Shown piece after piece: positions 40,001 through 49,557 of a stretch of DNA of 64,000 nucleotides. Each line of letters starts with the position of its first letter. Within the stretch, counting starts at the first letter, position 1. Below the pieces are notes generated by a model. That model was not told the DNA's origin, ran no database searches, and was given only the letters and a program-made list of their open reading frames with translations. The stretch spans positions 124,001-188,000 of the forward strand of contig NZ_POVU01000002.1 of the NCBI RefSeq assembly GCF_003261585.1, read 5' to 3'. A program made the position numbers and the translations under genes. The DNA is from Acinetobacter sp. MB5 (GTDB taxonomy: Bacteria; Pseudomonadota; Gammaproteobacteria; Pseudomonadales; Moraxellaceae).

Positions 40001-40220
40001 TTTGCCCAAGCTGCCGTTCCAGTGGTGCAGTAACACCACTGGTCATGACTTCTGGACCTGCGCCTGGAAACTGTGTTGTCACCTGAATCACAGGATAATC
40101 GACCTCAGGCAAAGCCGAAATCGATAAACTGCGATATGCCAATAGACCGCTTAAGATCACCGCAATCATCATAAGCATTGTGGCGATCGGTCTTTCAATA
40201 AATATGCGAGATGGATTCAT
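37056..40220 (-). CDS. RND multidrug efflux permease, MdtB/MuxB-like, with Ser/Thr tract
   Basis: A 1054-residue HAE1-family permease: [20 protein letters not shown] start, [20 protein letters not shown] in helix 4, and [20 protein letters not shown] in the second half. It probably forms a heterotrimer with the neighbouring permease. Unusual is a tract of about 35 residues, almost only Ser and Thr (about residues 774-808, encoded at 37797-37899), in the second periplasmic loop directly before [16 protein letters not shown]. The codons are mixed (AGC, AGT, TCA, TCG, ACA, ACG), so it is not a simple DNA microsatellite. The rest of the protein is intact. Confidence 0.92.
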   Translation of the reverse strand: MNPSRIFIERPIATMLMMIAVILSGLLAYRSLSISALPEVDYPVIQVTTQFPGAGPEVMTSGVTAPLERQLGQMAGLNQMYSTSSGGASVITLKFNLDTSLDVAEQEVQAAINTADSLLPSDLPNKPTYKKVNPADTPILTLAATSDTLPLTKVQDLINTRVALKLSQISGVGLVSLAGGQQQAVRIRANPAALASHGLTLADVDTVINNANVNGSKGGFDGPERSVTIDANDQLQSADEYSNLILKYENGQALYLHDVATVEQAPQDEYQQAWANGKPAIIINIQRQPGTNVVSIVDNIKAKLPAIQASLPGSVKITTLADRTDTIRASISDVQFELILAIALVVMVSFLFLRTFATTLIPSLAVPLSIVGTFGVMYLAGFSINNLTLMALTIATGFVIDDAIVVVENIQRHIEEGEKPLIAALKGSQEIGFTIISLTISLIAVLIPLLFMGDVIGRLFREFSITLAVSILVSMFVSLTLTPMLSAYLLKNIPEEKHNRLARSFGRGFDKLLHGYEKCLLWVLDHQPLTLCVAVLSLAVTAGLYLWIPKGFFPAQDTGKIQGITLASQDVSYSEMVKRQQALATALQKDPAVDSIASIVGVDATNNTALNMGRLQISLKDFGERDKADVVIARLKERAAKIADIQLYAIKSQDLNVDDQVTPSQYQLTLDTPDQSELENWVPQFVEAMKDRPEFKDVNSNLQNRAKVAYVQINRDEASRYGLTASDIDTALYNAFGQHLISTIYTQANQYRVVLEVPPEYKQDLSAFSHIYLKASTDSSSSTSSSSTTTSTSTTSSSTSSSTTASSSMVPLSNLITVTEKEGYLTYARRDQTPAATVSFNLADGYSIEQARQAIDDIKQKIQMPDTVNLQYQGSLEAFSSSSQNTLWLILAAVMTMYIVLGILYESWIHPITVLSTLPSAAIGALLALKLTGTEFTLIALIGIILLIGIVKKNAIMLIDFALDEQRQGKNAHDAIYQACLLRFRPILMTTCAALLGAVPLMLASGSGAELRQPLGLVIVGGLIFSQLLTLFTTPVIYLAFEKLAHRKKSGATS

Positions 40221-40223
40221 AAG

Positions 40224-41408
40224 TTATCTAGGGAAATGTCTGCCTTTGCTTGAAGCGTTATCTAAAATGCTGGTATCGACTTTTTGTGCAGTCACGATAT
40301 TCACTTTAGAGCCATTACCTAACGAATCCACCCCTGCCGTAACGACTTTTTCGCCTGTTTTCACGCCAGAAAGAATCGCTGTTTTACCATCTTCAGTTTG
40401 TGGGCCAACTTTCACCATGACTTTATGCGCAACCGATTTTTGGTCAATCACAAAGACATATTGTCCTGCTGTACCTGATTGCACTGCAGCACTTGGTACC
40501 ACAATTGCGTTATTCAATTCGCCTGTTTGCAGTTTGATATTGACGAACTGATTCGGGAAAAGTTTGTTGTCATCATTATTGAAAATGGCTTTTAGTTTCA
40601 CTGTTCCTGTCGTTGAGTCAATTTCATTACTAATCACGCCAACTTCACCTTCAGCCAACACTGTTTTACCTTGCTGGTCATAGGCTTTCACGATCAGTTT
40701 TCCACCATTACGAATCGGTTGAACCACATCATCTAACTTTGTTTGTGGAATGCTAAACACCACAGCAATTGGTTTGGTTTGAGTAATTGTTGCAATTGCA
40801 GTGCTTGAGTCCGTGCTCACCAAGTTACCCACGTCAACATTACGAATCCCGATATAACCTGAAATTGGTGCTACGATTCGTCCATATTCGATGTTGAGTT
40901 TGGCTGAGGCAATCTGCCCAAGGTCAGATTTGATCGCACCTTCATATTGTGCTGTCGTTGCAGTTTGAGTATCTAAATCTTGTTTGGCAATTGAGTCTTG
41001 CGCATACAAGCGCTTGTAACGTGCCAAAGTCAATTTCGCATTGACAAGCTGGGCTTGGTTTTCAGCCAATTGTCCTTGATATTGCTGTAAAGTCGCCTCA
41101 TAAGCACGAGTATCTACTTTTGCAAGCAGATCACCTTTATTCACGTACTGACCTTCTTTAAAATATACCTCTTGCAAATGCCCCTGAATCAGACTGGTCA
41201 CAGAAACCGTCTGGCTAGCTGTTACCGTCCCGAGTGCCGATAAAATCACTGGAACATTGGTTTGACCTGAAGTTGCCACTTGTACTGAAGTCGCACTCTC
41301 TGGTGGGCCATTTCGTTTCTGACTGCTTTTATTTTTGACAAAATAGGCGACTGTACCAATCACCAGTACTGACAGGCAGACCAATATCAAGAGTTTTTTG
41401 CGTTGCAT
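40224..41408 (-). CDS. RND periplasmic adaptor (membrane fusion protein), MdtA-like
   Basis: A 394-residue HlyD-family adaptor. An N-terminal anchor (LLILVCLSVLVIGTVAYFV, about 5-23) precedes the lipoyl and hairpin domains (GHLQEVYFKEGQYVNKGDLL, RIVAPISGYIGIRNVDVGNL) and the barrel domain. It links the two permeases to the outer-membrane factor and is the first gene of the four-gene efflux operon; the next gene begins three bases after its stop. No dedicated regulator gene is adjacent. Confidence 0.92.
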   Translation of the reverse strand: MQRKKLLILVCLSVLVIGTVAYFVKNKSSQKRNGPPESATSVQVATSGQTNVPVILSALGTVTASQTVSVTSLIQGHLQEVYFKEGQYVNKGDLLAKVDTRAYEATLQQYQGQLAENQAQLVNAKLTLARYKRLYAQDSIAKQDLDTQTATTAQYEGAIKSDLGQIASAKLNIEYGRIVAPISGYIGIRNVDVGNLVSTDSSTAIATITQTKPIAVVFSIPQTKLDDVVQPIRNGGKLIVKAYDQQGKTVLAEGEVGVISNEIDSTTGTVKLKAIFNNDDNKLFPNQFVNIKLQTGELNNAIVVPSAAVQSGTAGQYVFVIDQKSVAHKVMVKVGPQTEDGKTAILSGVKTGEKVVTAGVDSLGNGSKVNIVTAQKVDTSILDNASSKGRHFPR

Positions 41409-42077
41409 ATGACACTCAGCTTAAATTTAAAAATTAGTGGCACTAAAGAGGTTAAAGCAGATCGTACTGTTTTATGGATTTGCAATGGAATATAAGCACA
41501 TTGTATTTCATCAAAATCGGCCAGCTGCCTTAATAAAATATCAAATATGTTTAAATAAGATCATATCTCATTTGTATGCTTCAAAAACATACATAACAAT
41601 TATTTACACGATGCGACTATGCACTAGAAATATGAATCAACGATGTAGAATAATTTTCGATTTACGACAATACTCTGCCGAGTTTCATCAAATTTCACAT
41701 GAATAACTGACAATTATTGACAAAATTTTATCTTTTCATTTTCATTTTTTTGAAATTGATATCTTGAATTGTCTTTTCAGTTGTGGTTTATTGATGTCTG
41801 CTATTTCACTGGGTGATCCCCAGTGTCAGCAAACGCCAAGGATTGGTGTTGATTGAAACAAGGAAGTATTCTTATCCGGGATTCTTTTTTAGCAAACCCA
41901 AATCAATCAGATTTGGTTATACATGGAATGCTGTTTGCTCTCCCCTCATATCGAATTGTCTTTTCCTTTCTAGATCAAAAACCAAACTTTCGTTTATAGC
42001 TACCCCCAAACTGGTATGTTTTATGCATTAGCCACGGGGCGGTAATTATATTTTTCGTTTTTGTAGGTTTTTCTCTC
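41409..42077. other. Intergenic region with one strong hairpin
   Basis: About 670 AT-rich bases between the divergent efflux operon and the permease gene hold no convincing gene. At 41807-41825, CACTGGG and CCCAGTG pair around TGATC, with no U run. The position, about 250 bases before the permease ATG, would suit a long leader or a small RNA, but I cannot match it to a known riboswitch. Confidence 0.4.
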
Positions 42078-43475
42078 ATGGCACATAATAATCAAGCCAC
42101 TCTCTCTCAAGGATTAAAAAACCGCCATGTCACCATGCTGTCTATTGCTGGTGCGATTGGTGCAGGTTTATTTGTCGGTTCTGGACACGCGATTGCTTCT
42201 GCGGGACCAGCCGTTCTTCTCTCCTACCTCATGGCAGGTACACTGGTGGTTTTAGTGATGCGTATGCTCGCTGAAATGGCGGTGTCTCAACCTGACAGCG
42301 GTTCATTCTCAACTTATGCTGACCGCTCTATTGGTAAATGGGCAGGTTTTACTATTGGCTGGCTTTACTGGTGGTTCTGGGTACTGGTCATTCCATTTGA
42401 AGCCAATGCAGCAGCAGCAATTATTAACTCATGGATTCCAGGTGCACCAATTTGGCTCCTTTCATTCCTGATTACAGCAGCGCTAACTGTCACCAACTTG
42501 TTTAGTGTGAAAAACTATGGTGAATTTGAGTTTTGGCTTGCTACCATCAAAGTGGGTTCCATCATTGTCTTCATTGTATTGGGCTGTGCCGCCATTTTTG
42601 GTTTCTCACCTGCTCCAGAAGTCAACGGTGTCAAACACTTGTGGGATCACGGTGGATTTATGCCAAATGGCTGGGGTACTGTCATTGCGGCACTACTGAC
42701 CACCATGTTCTCATTCATGGGTTCTGAAATTGTCACCATTGCAGCAAGTGAATCGAAAGATCCTGAGCGTCAAATTACTAAAGCGACAAACTCAGTGATC
42801 TGGCGTATTGGTCTATTCTACCTAGTCTCTATTTTCATTGTGGTGAGCTTGGTGTCTTGGAATGACCCTCGTTTAGCGGAAATGGGTTCATATCAAACTG
42901 TTTTACAAGTACTACATATTCCACATGCGAAATTGATCGTTGATATTGTGGTATTGACTGCGGTAACCAGCTGCTTGAACTCCGCACTCTATACCGCTTC
43001 ACGTATGTTGTACTCTCTAGGCAAACGTGGCGATGCACCTGCAATTACCCGTCAAGTCAACAAGAGCCAAACACCTGTTTACGCAGTATTAATGTCAACT
43101 GCAATTGCATTCTTATGTACGTTTGCAAACTATGCTGCGCCAAAAGCCGTGTTTAACTTTTTACTTGATAGCTCTGGCGCGATTGCACTTTTGGTTTACT
43201 TGGTCATCGCCTGCTCTCAGCTCAGAATGCGTAAAAAACTCATGGCCGAAGGCAAACCTTTAACAATGAAAATGTGGTTATTCCCATACCTAACTTGGGC
43301 AGTGATCGTATTTATTATTGCAGCACTTGGCATTATGGCATTCGATCCAAACCACGTGCATGAAATTACCTCAACAGGGATCTTATGTATCTTTGTGGTG
43401 GTTTCAGGTCTGATTGTGACTAAACGTCGTCAAGCAAACCTAAACGCAGGTATTGCTCAAGCTGAAACTAACTAA
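42078..43475 (+). CDS. gabP: Amino acid permease, GABA permease-like
   Basis: A 465-residue, twelve-helix member of the amino acid transporter (AAT) family of the APC superfamily. GLKNRHVTMLSIAGAIGAGL in helix 1, LLSYLMAGTLVVLVMRMLAE, and FSFMGSEIVTIAASESKDPE are the consensus segments and are closest to GabP-type permeases. It imports GABA or a related amino acid with protons. It is monocistronic with a clear terminator, and its leader is unusually long. The substrate could also be another neutral amino acid. Confidence 0.8.
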   Translation: MAHNNQATLSQGLKNRHVTMLSIAGAIGAGLFVGSGHAIASAGPAVLLSYLMAGTLVVLVMRMLAEMAVSQPDSGSFSTYADRSIGKWAGFTIGWLYWWFWVLVIPFEANAAAAIINSWIPGAPIWLLSFLITAALTVTNLFSVKNYGEFEFWLATIKVGSIIVFIVLGCAAIFGFSPAPEVNGVKHLWDHGGFMPNGWGTVIAALLTTMFSFMGSEIVTIAASESKDPERQITKATNSVIWRIGLFYLVSIFIVVSLVSWNDPRLAEMGSYQTVLQVLHIPHAKLIVDIVVLTAVTSCLNSALYTASRMLYSLGKRGDAPAITRQVNKSQTPVYAVLMSTAIAFLCTFANYAAPKAVFNFLLDSSGAIALLVYLVIACSQLRMRKKLMAEGKPLTMKMWLFPYLTWAVIVFIIAALGIMAFDPNHVHEITSTGILCIFVVVSGLIVTKRRQANLNAGIAQAETN

Positions 43476-43485
43476 ATCTCCCGAT

Positions 43486-43515
43486 TAAAAAAACCCAGCT
43501 TATGCTGGGTTTTTT
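43486..43515 (+). terminator. Terminator of the gabP-like gene
   Basis: AAAAAACCCAGC and GCTGGGTTTTTT pair around TTAT, with U run; begins ten bases after the stop codon. Confidence 0.88.
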
Positions 43516-43575
43516 ACTGTTGTTATCGTTATCAACAAATTTTGTTGAATTACTGATAAAAATTTTATTTCAAAT

Positions 43576-44505
43576 TCATCTGTCTTCTTTTAAATGTTCA
43601 AACCGTAATTGCTCAATACAGTTTTCCAGATATCCATGTAAGTAATCAATAAAACACGCCACCTTAGGAAGATATTGTAAACGATCTAAATAAACTGCAT
43701 AGACATCTGCTGGTGCTGTTGGATATTGAGATAAAATTTGCACCAAACGACCACTTTTTAAATATTTTGCGACATCCCACTCCGCACGCATTAAGATGCC
43801 ATGCCCTTCCAATGCCCAGTTGAGTGCGACGGCACCATCATTAGTACTCAGTTTACCGTGAACTTTGACTGTCTCAAGCTGATCTTCACTTCCTAAACGC
43901 CAATTGCCATAGGCTGTATCATTTTGTCGAAGCACAATACACTGGTGCTGAGTCAAATCATGTGGAACTTGTGGCACACCATTTTTCTTTAGATAAATGG
44001 GTGAAGCACACAGCAAGCGTCGATGAGCAATCAGTTTTTTGGCAATCACCCGTGAATCTGGCAGGTCACCAAACCGAATCACCACATCAAATGTTTCGTC
44101 AGGCAATGTCACAGGACGATCACTCAGGTGTAATTGCACTTCAACATCAGGGTAAATTTTAGCGAATTGGCTAATCGCTGGCGCAATATAAGACCGACCA
44201 AAACCTAAAGGCGCATTCACGCGTAATAAACCTTTCGGTGCAACACGACTACTGGCAACCAGTCGCTCCATCTCATCTATTTCATTCAAAATCCGTAGCG
44301 CATTTTCATAATAAAGTTCACCTTCATGAGTCAGGCTGATACGGCGCGTTGTCCTGTTCAGCAGGCGCACCCCCAAACGCTGTTCTAGCTGGGTTAAACG
44401 TCGTGAAACTGCAGGCGGCGTCAGGTTCAGCTCCCTTGCTGTTGCCACCAAACTTCCTTGTTTTATTAGTAAACAAAAAAAACCTAATTCTGTATCCGTA
44501 CTCAT
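43576..44505 (-). CDS. LysR-family transcriptional regulator
   Basis: A 309-residue LysR protein. The N-terminal helix-turn-helix is in GSLVATARELNLTPPAVSRR with QLEQRLGVRLLNRTTRRISL following, and the rest is the periplasmic-binding-protein-like effector domain. It is divergent from the MFS transporter and TtdA/TtdB genes at a distance of about 207 bases, the classical arrangement for a LysR activator of a catabolic operon; the dicarboxylate regulators TtdR and DmlR are of this kind. The inducer, possibly tartrate, is inferred from the neighbours. Confidence 0.85.
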   Translation of the reverse strand: MSTDTELGFFCLLIKQGSLVATARELNLTPPAVSRRLTQLEQRLGVRLLNRTTRRISLTHEGELYYENALRILNEIDEMERLVASSRVAPKGLLRVNAPLGFGRSYIAPAISQFAKIYPDVEVQLHLSDRPVTLPDETFDVVIRFGDLPDSRVIAKKLIAHRRLLCASPIYLKKNGVPQVPHDLTQHQCIVLRQNDTAYGNWRLGSEDQLETVKVHGKLSTNDGAVALNWALEGHGILMRAEWDVAKYLKSGRLVQILSQYPTAPADVYAVYLDRLQYLPKVACFIDYLHGYLENCIEQLRFEHLKEDR

Positions 44506-44712
44506 GATTATTCAGTTTTTTGCAATAGTGATTTAACTTTAGCGCGATTTTTCTATTTTTCAAAGCCATTACTATAGCTTCAGGTTACCTCCTTGTACTC
44601 ATCACAACAATAAAAGTCGCAGAGGAATGCGGCTTGGTACAAGGAAGCCATTCGTCAAATTCGATCATGAAGTATCGATTGGTAATCTTTAGGAAAATGG
44701 AGAATTCTTCTC

Positions 44713-46017
44713 ATGGATATGGATTTAGAGAAACGAGTGCTACGTAAAATTACGTGGAGAATTGTACCGTTTATCATGTTGTTATATCTGATTGCGTATA
44801 TTGATCGCGTCAATCTTGGTTTTGCTGCACTGACCATGAAACAAGACCTTGGCTTTAGCTCCTCAGTGCTTGGCTTTGGCGCAGGAATTTTCTTCTTAGG
44901 CTATTTCCTGTTTGAAGTGCCATCCAACATTATTTTGCATAAAGTCGGCGCTCGTCTTTGGATTGCCCGCGTCATGCTGACATGGGGGCTAATTGCAGGC
45001 GGTATGGCTTTTGTGCATAGCACCACCAGTTTTTATGTCATGCGCTTTTTGCTTGGTGTTGCGGAAGCAGGCTTTTTCCCTGGCATTATTTTGTATTTAA
45101 GCTACTGGTTTCCCGCACGTCACCGCGCAGGTGTGATTGCCTTGTTTATGGCAGCAGCCCCGATTGCAACGGCGATTGGTTCACCGATCTCTGCTGCCTT
45201 ACTGGAAATGCACGGTCTTCTCAATTTAGCGGGTTGGCAGTGGATGTTCCTGCTTGAAGCCGTTCCTGCACTGATTTTAGGTGTGGTGGTGTTCTTCTAT
45301 ATGACTGACCACCCAGAAAAAGCCACATGGCTTGCAGCCGATGAAAAAGCTTGGCTGATTCAGACCATGCAGCAAGAGCATCAGCAAAAACAAACGCATC
45401 AACACCACAGCATTATTCGTGGGTTAACTAACCCGAAAGTTCTAGCGCTTGCCTGTGTCTATTTTGGAACGTCTGCAGGGCTATATACCCTTGGGATTTG
45501 GGCACCACAAATAATTAAAGACTTGGGTGTATCGGCAATGACCGTCGGTTTCTTAAATGCCATTCCGCCAATTTTGTCGGTCATTGCCATGATTTTATGG
45601 TCACGTCATTCGGATCGTACAGGTGAACGCACATGGCATGTTGCACTTGCCTGCCTGATTGCGGTTGCAGGGTTAGTGATTGCTACCCAAACCCACAACG
45701 CGCTTGGTCTGATTGCTGCGCTCAGTATTGTCAATATCGGCATTAGCTGCTCCAAACCACCACTTTGGAGTATGCCAACCATGTTTCTTTCTGGAACAGC
45801 CGCAGCCACAGGCATCGCCACCATCAACTCAATTGGTAACCTCGGCGGCTTTGCAGGCCCTGCCATGATCGGCTGGATTAAAGATCAGACAGGCAGTTTC
45901 AATGGTGGTTTGTATTTTGTGGCAGGTCTACTGGTTCTCTCAACCGTGCTGACCCTGATTCTCAGTGCCACCCATAGAACCAAGCCCCATGCCAACAATG
46001 CTTCAAACGAAGCCTAG
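44713..46017 (+). CDS. MFS transporter of the anion:cation symporter family (TtuB-like)
   Basis: A 434-residue, twelve-helix protein: [20 protein letters not shown] and [20 protein letters not shown] are the signature start of the ACS family, which imports organic anions such as tartrate, glucarate, phthalate and hydroxyphenylacetates. [20 protein letters not shown] follows. It precedes ttdA by 34 bases (a stop, then AGGAG, then the ttdA start), so uptake and dehydration appear coupled. Tartrate is the most economical substrate but a related hydroxy-diacid is possible. Confidence 0.85.
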   Translation: MDMDLEKRVLRKITWRIVPFIMLLYLIAYIDRVNLGFAALTMKQDLGFSSSVLGFGAGIFFLGYFLFEVPSNIILHKVGARLWIARVMLTWGLIAGGMAFVHSTTSFYVMRFLLGVAEAGFFPGIILYLSYWFPARHRAGVIALFMAAAPIATAIGSPISAALLEMHGLLNLAGWQWMFLLEAVPALILGVVVFFYMTDHPEKATWLAADEKAWLIQTMQQEHQQKQTHQHHSIIRGLTNPKVLALACVYFGTSAGLYTLGIWAPQIIKDLGVSAMTVGFLNAIPPILSVIAMILWSRHSDRTGERTWHVALACLIAVAGLVIATQTHNALGLIAALSIVNIGISCSKPPLWSMPTMFLSGTAAATGIATINSIGNLGGFAGPAMIGWIKDQTGSFNGGLYFVAGLLVLSTVLTLILSATHRTKPHANNASNEA

Positions 46018-46051
46018 CAACCCATTTTTAGATTTGTCAAAGGAGTATCTC

Positions 46052-46951
46052 ATGGACAAACAGCTGGCCATCCAGTCCCTTACGGACACTATGGCGAAAT
46101 TCACAGCCTATATTGGCAAACGCTTACCGAAAGATGTCAACAAAAAATTGATTGAGCTACGTACACTGGAAACCAATCCGCTCGCCAAATCAATTTATGA
46201 CTCGATGGATGCCAACCAACAAGCCGCAGACAAACTGGATCGACCAAGCTGCCAAGACACAGGCGTGATTCAGTACTTTGTAGAAGCAGGCGCACATTTC
46301 CCATTACTGGGTGAATTACAGGAAATTTTGCAGGAAGCGACGGCTGAAGCCACCCGCAAAGGTCCTTTACGCCACAATGCCGTCGAAACCTTCGATGAAA
46401 AAAATACAGGAACCAACACAGGCACTCAAATTCCGTGGTTGGACTGGCGTATTGTTCCAGAAGTCGACACCTGCACCATTGATGTCTACATGGCAGGCGG
46501 CGGTTGCACTCTTCCGGGTGCTGCCAAAGTTCTGATGCCAGGACAAGGCTATGAAGGTGTTGCTGAATTTGTAATGGATGTGATTACGGAACGCGGTGTG
46601 AATGCCTGCCCACCACTTTTGGTTGGGGTTGGCGTATCAACCTCGGTGGAAACAGCAGCTCGTCTGTCTAAACTTGCAATCATGCGTCCAGTCGATTCAA
46701 AAAGTGATAACCCGCGTGCTGCACTTATGGAAGAGTTACTAGAACAAGGTCTCAATGAAATCGGCATTGGACCACAAGGCTTAACAGGCAACAATAGCGT
46801 GATGGGCGTCAATATTGAATCTTCTGCCCGTCATCCATCCACCATTGGGGTGGCAGTCAATACAGGTTGCTGGGCGCACCGTCGTGGCAAAATCCGCATT
46901 AACCCTGACATGTCTTATGAAATCCTGTCACATGAAGGAGTTGTACTATGA
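46052..46951 (+). CDS. ttdA: L(+)-tartrate dehydratase alpha subunit / class I fumarase alpha type
   Basis: ATG 46052 ([20 protein letters not shown]) with AGGAG seven bases upstream gives 299 residues; the open frame extends to 45965 inside the upstream gene. The protein is the alpha subunit of the iron-sulfur hydro-lyase family: [37 protein letters not shown] and [15 protein letters not shown] hold the three Cys expected to ligate a 4Fe-4S cluster. It dehydrates L-tartrate to oxaloacetate with TtdB, whose ATG overlaps its stop by four bases. A two-subunit fumarase is the alternative. Confidence 0.85.
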   Translation: MDKQLAIQSLTDTMAKFTAYIGKRLPKDVNKKLIELRTLETNPLAKSIYDSMDANQQAADKLDRPSCQDTGVIQYFVEAGAHFPLLGELQEILQEATAEATRKGPLRHNAVETFDEKNTGTNTGTQIPWLDWRIVPEVDTCTIDVYMAGGGCTLPGAAKVLMPGQGYEGVAEFVMDVITERGVNACPPLLVGVGVSTSVETAARLSKLAIMRPVDSKSDNPRAALMEELLEQGLNEIGIGPQGLTGNNSVMGVNIESSARHPSTIGVAVNTGCWAHRRGKIRINPDMSYEILSHEGVVL

Positions 46952-47556
46952 AAAAAATCCTGACAACCCCAATTCGTGATGAAGATTTAGCGGATCTTAA
47001 AGTCGGTGATGTGGTGTACCTAACTGGTCGTTTGGTCACCTGCCGTGACGTTGCCCATCGTCGTCTGATTGAACAAGGGCGTGAACTGCCAGTGAACTTG
47101 GAAGGTGGCGCAATTTTCCATGCTGGCCCAATTGTCCGTAAAATAGATGATGATCGTTTTGAAATGGTCTCCATTGGCCCAACCACCAGTATGCGTATGG
47201 AAAAATTCGAGCGCGAATTTATTGCCAAAACTGGAGTCAAACTGATTGTTGGTAAGGGTGGCATGGGGCCTGAAACTGCCGCAGGCTGTCAGGAACATAA
47301 AGCTGTACATGCCATTTTCCCAGGGGGTTGCGCGGTACTTGCTGCTACACTGGTAGAAGAAATTGAAGGCGCTGAATGGCAAGATCTAGGCATGCCTGAA
47401 ACTTTATGGATTAACCGTGTCAAAGTCTTTGGCCCACTGATCATTTCGATTGATACCCATGGTAACAACCTGATTCAGGACAATAAAACTGTGTTCCAAG
47501 CCAAGAAAAAACCTGTTTTGGACAGAATCAGTAAACAGCTTGGTTTTATTCAATAA
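46948..47556 (+). CDS. ttdB: L(+)-tartrate dehydratase beta subunit / class I fumarase beta type
   Basis: A 202-residue beta subunit. [34 protein letters not shown] and [20 protein letters not shown] are the conserved C-terminal fumarase/TtdB motifs, and [20 protein letters not shown] follows. Length equals that of E. coli TtdB. It is translationally coupled to ttdA (ATGA overlap, GAAGGAG upstream). A hairpin (47569-47596) follows the stop. Confidence 0.86.
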   Translation: MKKILTTPIRDEDLADLKVGDVVYLTGRLVTCRDVAHRRLIEQGRELPVNLEGGAIFHAGPIVRKIDDDRFEMVSIGPTTSMRMEKFEREFIAKTGVKLIVGKGGMGPETAAGCQEHKAVHAIFPGGCAVLAATLVEEIEGAEWQDLGMPETLWINRVKVFGPLIISIDTHGNNLIQDNKTVFQAKKKPVLDRISKQLGFIQ

Positions 47557-47568
47557 TCTGCTTTTCTC

Positions 47569-47596
47569 GGTATCTGCTGCCCATTTAGCAGATACC
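47569..47596 (+). terminator. Probable terminator after ttdB
   Basis: Ten-base stem GGTATCTGCT / AGCAGATACC around an eight-base loop, with a moderate T-rich tail. It starts 13 bases after the ttdB stop. Confidence 0.6.
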
Positions 47597-47827
47597 GCTT
47601 TGCTCTTTCTAGCCGCCTAATCCCCTCCAAAAATCATCCTCGCGAACGATAGGCGTCAGCCGATGTTTCACCTATATTACATCTCACAATGTATTTGAAA
47701 ATTAACAAAATTTTTAATAATTCTTGTTAATACAAAAGGATGCCAAAGTATTTGTCTTAAAAATCTTGCAATCACAGAGGTGAATTCAACGGTTTAGCGC
47801 AAATACTTGTTTTAGAGGTGAGGCGAC

Positions 47828-48967
47828 ATGGTCTACGACACAAAAATTGATTTTCTTTATCTTTCCGAACAGGACATGATCCAAGCGGGGGTAACCAATA
47901 TGCCTGCTTGTGTGGACACGATGGAGGAAATGTTTGGTCTATTGTACAAAGGCGATTATCGCATGGCAGGTCCAAATAGCGACTCACATGGTGCTATGGT
48001 GACATTCCCAGAAAACTCGCCTTTTTCGACCATGCCAAAACCAACTGCAGACCGCCGTTTAATGGCCATGCCTGCTTACTTGGGTGGCAGTTTTGGTACG
48101 GCTGGGGTGAAATGGTACTGCTCCAACATCGAAAACCGCCAAAAAGGCTTACCCCGCTCAATTTTAATGTTCACTCTGAATGATGTAGTGACGGGTGCAC
48201 CTTTAGCACACATGTCTGCCAACTTGCTCTCAGCATACCGTACAGGTGCGATTCCGGGCGTTGGTGCACGTTACTTGGCACGTAAAGATTCTAAAGTGAT
48301 TGGTTTACTTGGCCCTGGCGTGATGGGTCGTACTTCCGTTGCGGCATTTATTGCCGTGTGCCCACAAATCGACACCATCAAAATTAAAGGTCGCGGTCAA
48401 AAAAGTATTAATGAATTTGTGAATTGGGTCAAAGCCAACTATCCACAAATTACCAACATTGAAGTGGTCGACAGCATCGAAGCCTTGGTACGTGATTCAG
48501 ACATCGTCAGTTACTGCAACTCAGGCGAAGTGGGCGATCCAGACACTTACCCAATCGTGAAACGTGAATGGGTTAAAGCAGGTGCATTCCTTGCGATGCC
48601 TGCACTCTGTAATATTGATGAAGGTATGGAACAAGCTGACGTGCGTAAAGTGGTCGACAATCTTGGCATGTACGAAGCATGGTACGAAGAAGTGCCGAAA
48701 CCTGCCCACAAAACTATTCCTCTCATTGGCGTGCGTTTCATGGACATGATTGCTGAAGGCAAAATGCAGCATGAGCAGCTTGAAGATATCGGCAAGATGA
48801 TTGTCGGTGAAGCTCGAGGACGTAAAAATGATGACGAAATTATCATTATGTCGGTCGGTGGTATGCCAGTTGAAGATGTGGCATGGGCAACTGTGGTGTA
48901 TCGCAATGCCGTTGAACAAGGCATTGGTGTCAAATTAAACCTTTGGGACACCCCAACTTTACGTTAA
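47828..48967 (+). CDS. Ornithine cyclodeaminase / mu-crystallin family protein (tyramine-oxidase subunit B-like)
   Basis: A 379-residue NAD(P)-binding protein of the OCD/mu-crystallin family: LSEQDMIQAGVTNMPACVDT at the start, MFTLNDVVTGAPLAHMSANL and SAYRTGAIPGVGARYLARKD, and the Rossmann motif GLLGPGVMGRTSVAAFIAV (about 155-173). Members reduce ketimines, dehydrogenate amino acids or cyclise ornithine; this longer subgroup has been labelled tyramine oxidase subunit B in annotations, which I cannot verify from sequence. It opens a cassette with RidA and a DadA-like oxidase. RBS GAGGTGAGG precedes ATG. Confidence 0.75.
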   Translation: MVYDTKIDFLYLSEQDMIQAGVTNMPACVDTMEEMFGLLYKGDYRMAGPNSDSHGAMVTFPENSPFSTMPKPTADRRLMAMPAYLGGSFGTAGVKWYCSNIENRQKGLPRSILMFTLNDVVTGAPLAHMSANLLSAYRTGAIPGVGARYLARKDSKVIGLLGPGVMGRTSVAAFIAVCPQIDTIKIKGRGQKSINEFVNWVKANYPQITNIEVVDSIEALVRDSDIVSYCNSGEVGDPDTYPIVKREWVKAGAFLAMPALCNIDEGMEQADVRKVVDNLGMYEAWYEEVPKPAHKTIPLIGVRFMDMIAEGKMQHEQLEDIGKMIVGEARGRKNDDEIIIMSVGGMPVEDVAWATVVYRNAVEQGIGVKLNLWDTPTLR

Positions 48968-48973
48968 TTCCTC

Positions 48974-49018
48974 TTGCGAGAAGATGCTGCCCTTGCCCTT
49001 CTCGCCAAGCATCTTTTT
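48974..49018 (+). promoter_or_regulatory. Overlapping alternative hairpins between OCD-family gene and ridA
   Basis: GCGAGAAG (48976-48983) can pair with CTTCTCGC (48998-49005), while AAGATGCT (48981-48988) can pair with AGCATCTT (49008-49015), which is followed by TTTG. The two stems share bases 48981-48983, so they exclude each other. The second resembles a terminator, the first an antiterminator or a simple competing stem. Confidence 0.45.
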
Positions 49019-49049
49019 GTCTTCCCATATTTTTAAAATAGGTAATCCC

Positions 49050-49472
49050 ATGACCAAGATTGTCAAACTCAAAACAGGTTCAAAATTTGAAGAAAAAGCC
49101 AGTTATTCGCGTTTAGTTTCGGTAGATAACTGGATATTTGTATCAAATACGGCAGGACGTAATCCTCAGACCAAAGAAATTCCTGAAGATTTAACTGAGC
49201 AAACTTTGCAGGTCTTTGCCAATGTTGAACAGGCGTTGGCTGCGGTGAACTCAAGCCTTGCCGATGTGGTGTTCTCGCGCGTTTTTATCCAAGACCCTGC
49301 TGATACTGAAACTGTGATGGGAATTGTCGGTGAGAAATTCCGTGGCATTAACCCTGCCACGACGGTGACTTGCCCGCCACTCGGTTCTACCGTTTATAAA
49401 ATGGAACTGGAAGTCACTGCATTTCGCGGTGCTGCACAAGCCGAAGTAGAAGAGCTGACTGTCGCGCTATAA
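49050..49472 (+). CDS. RidA-family (YjgF/UK114) imine/enamine deaminase
   Basis: ATG 49050 (MTKIVKLKTGSKFEEKASYS) follows AGGTAATCCC; the open frame begins earlier at 48984 within the hairpin region. The 140-residue protein has the RidA fold: ASYSRLVSVDNWIFVSNTAG, ALAAVNSSLADVVFSRVFIQ and a C-terminal KMELEVTAFRG; the last holds the expected Glu. The classical catalytic Arg appears displaced or missing (FSRVFIQDP instead of the usual RidA RVTVY context), so it may belong to a non-archetypal Rid group. It hydrolyses reactive imines made by flavin amine oxidases, which fits its position before the DadA-like gene. Confidence 0.8.
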   Translation: MTKIVKLKTGSKFEEKASYSRLVSVDNWIFVSNTAGRNPQTKEIPEDLTEQTLQVFANVEQALAAVNSSLADVVFSRVFIQDPADTETVMGIVGEKFRGINPATTVTCPPLGSTVYKMELEVTAFRGAAQAEVEELTVAL

Positions 49473-49557
49473 GCCTACATCTGATTGATTGTTTTATTTT
49501 TTTATTGTTTAGTTTTCAGATTCAAGGTCAGAATATTGACCTGTTAAGGATGTAGTG

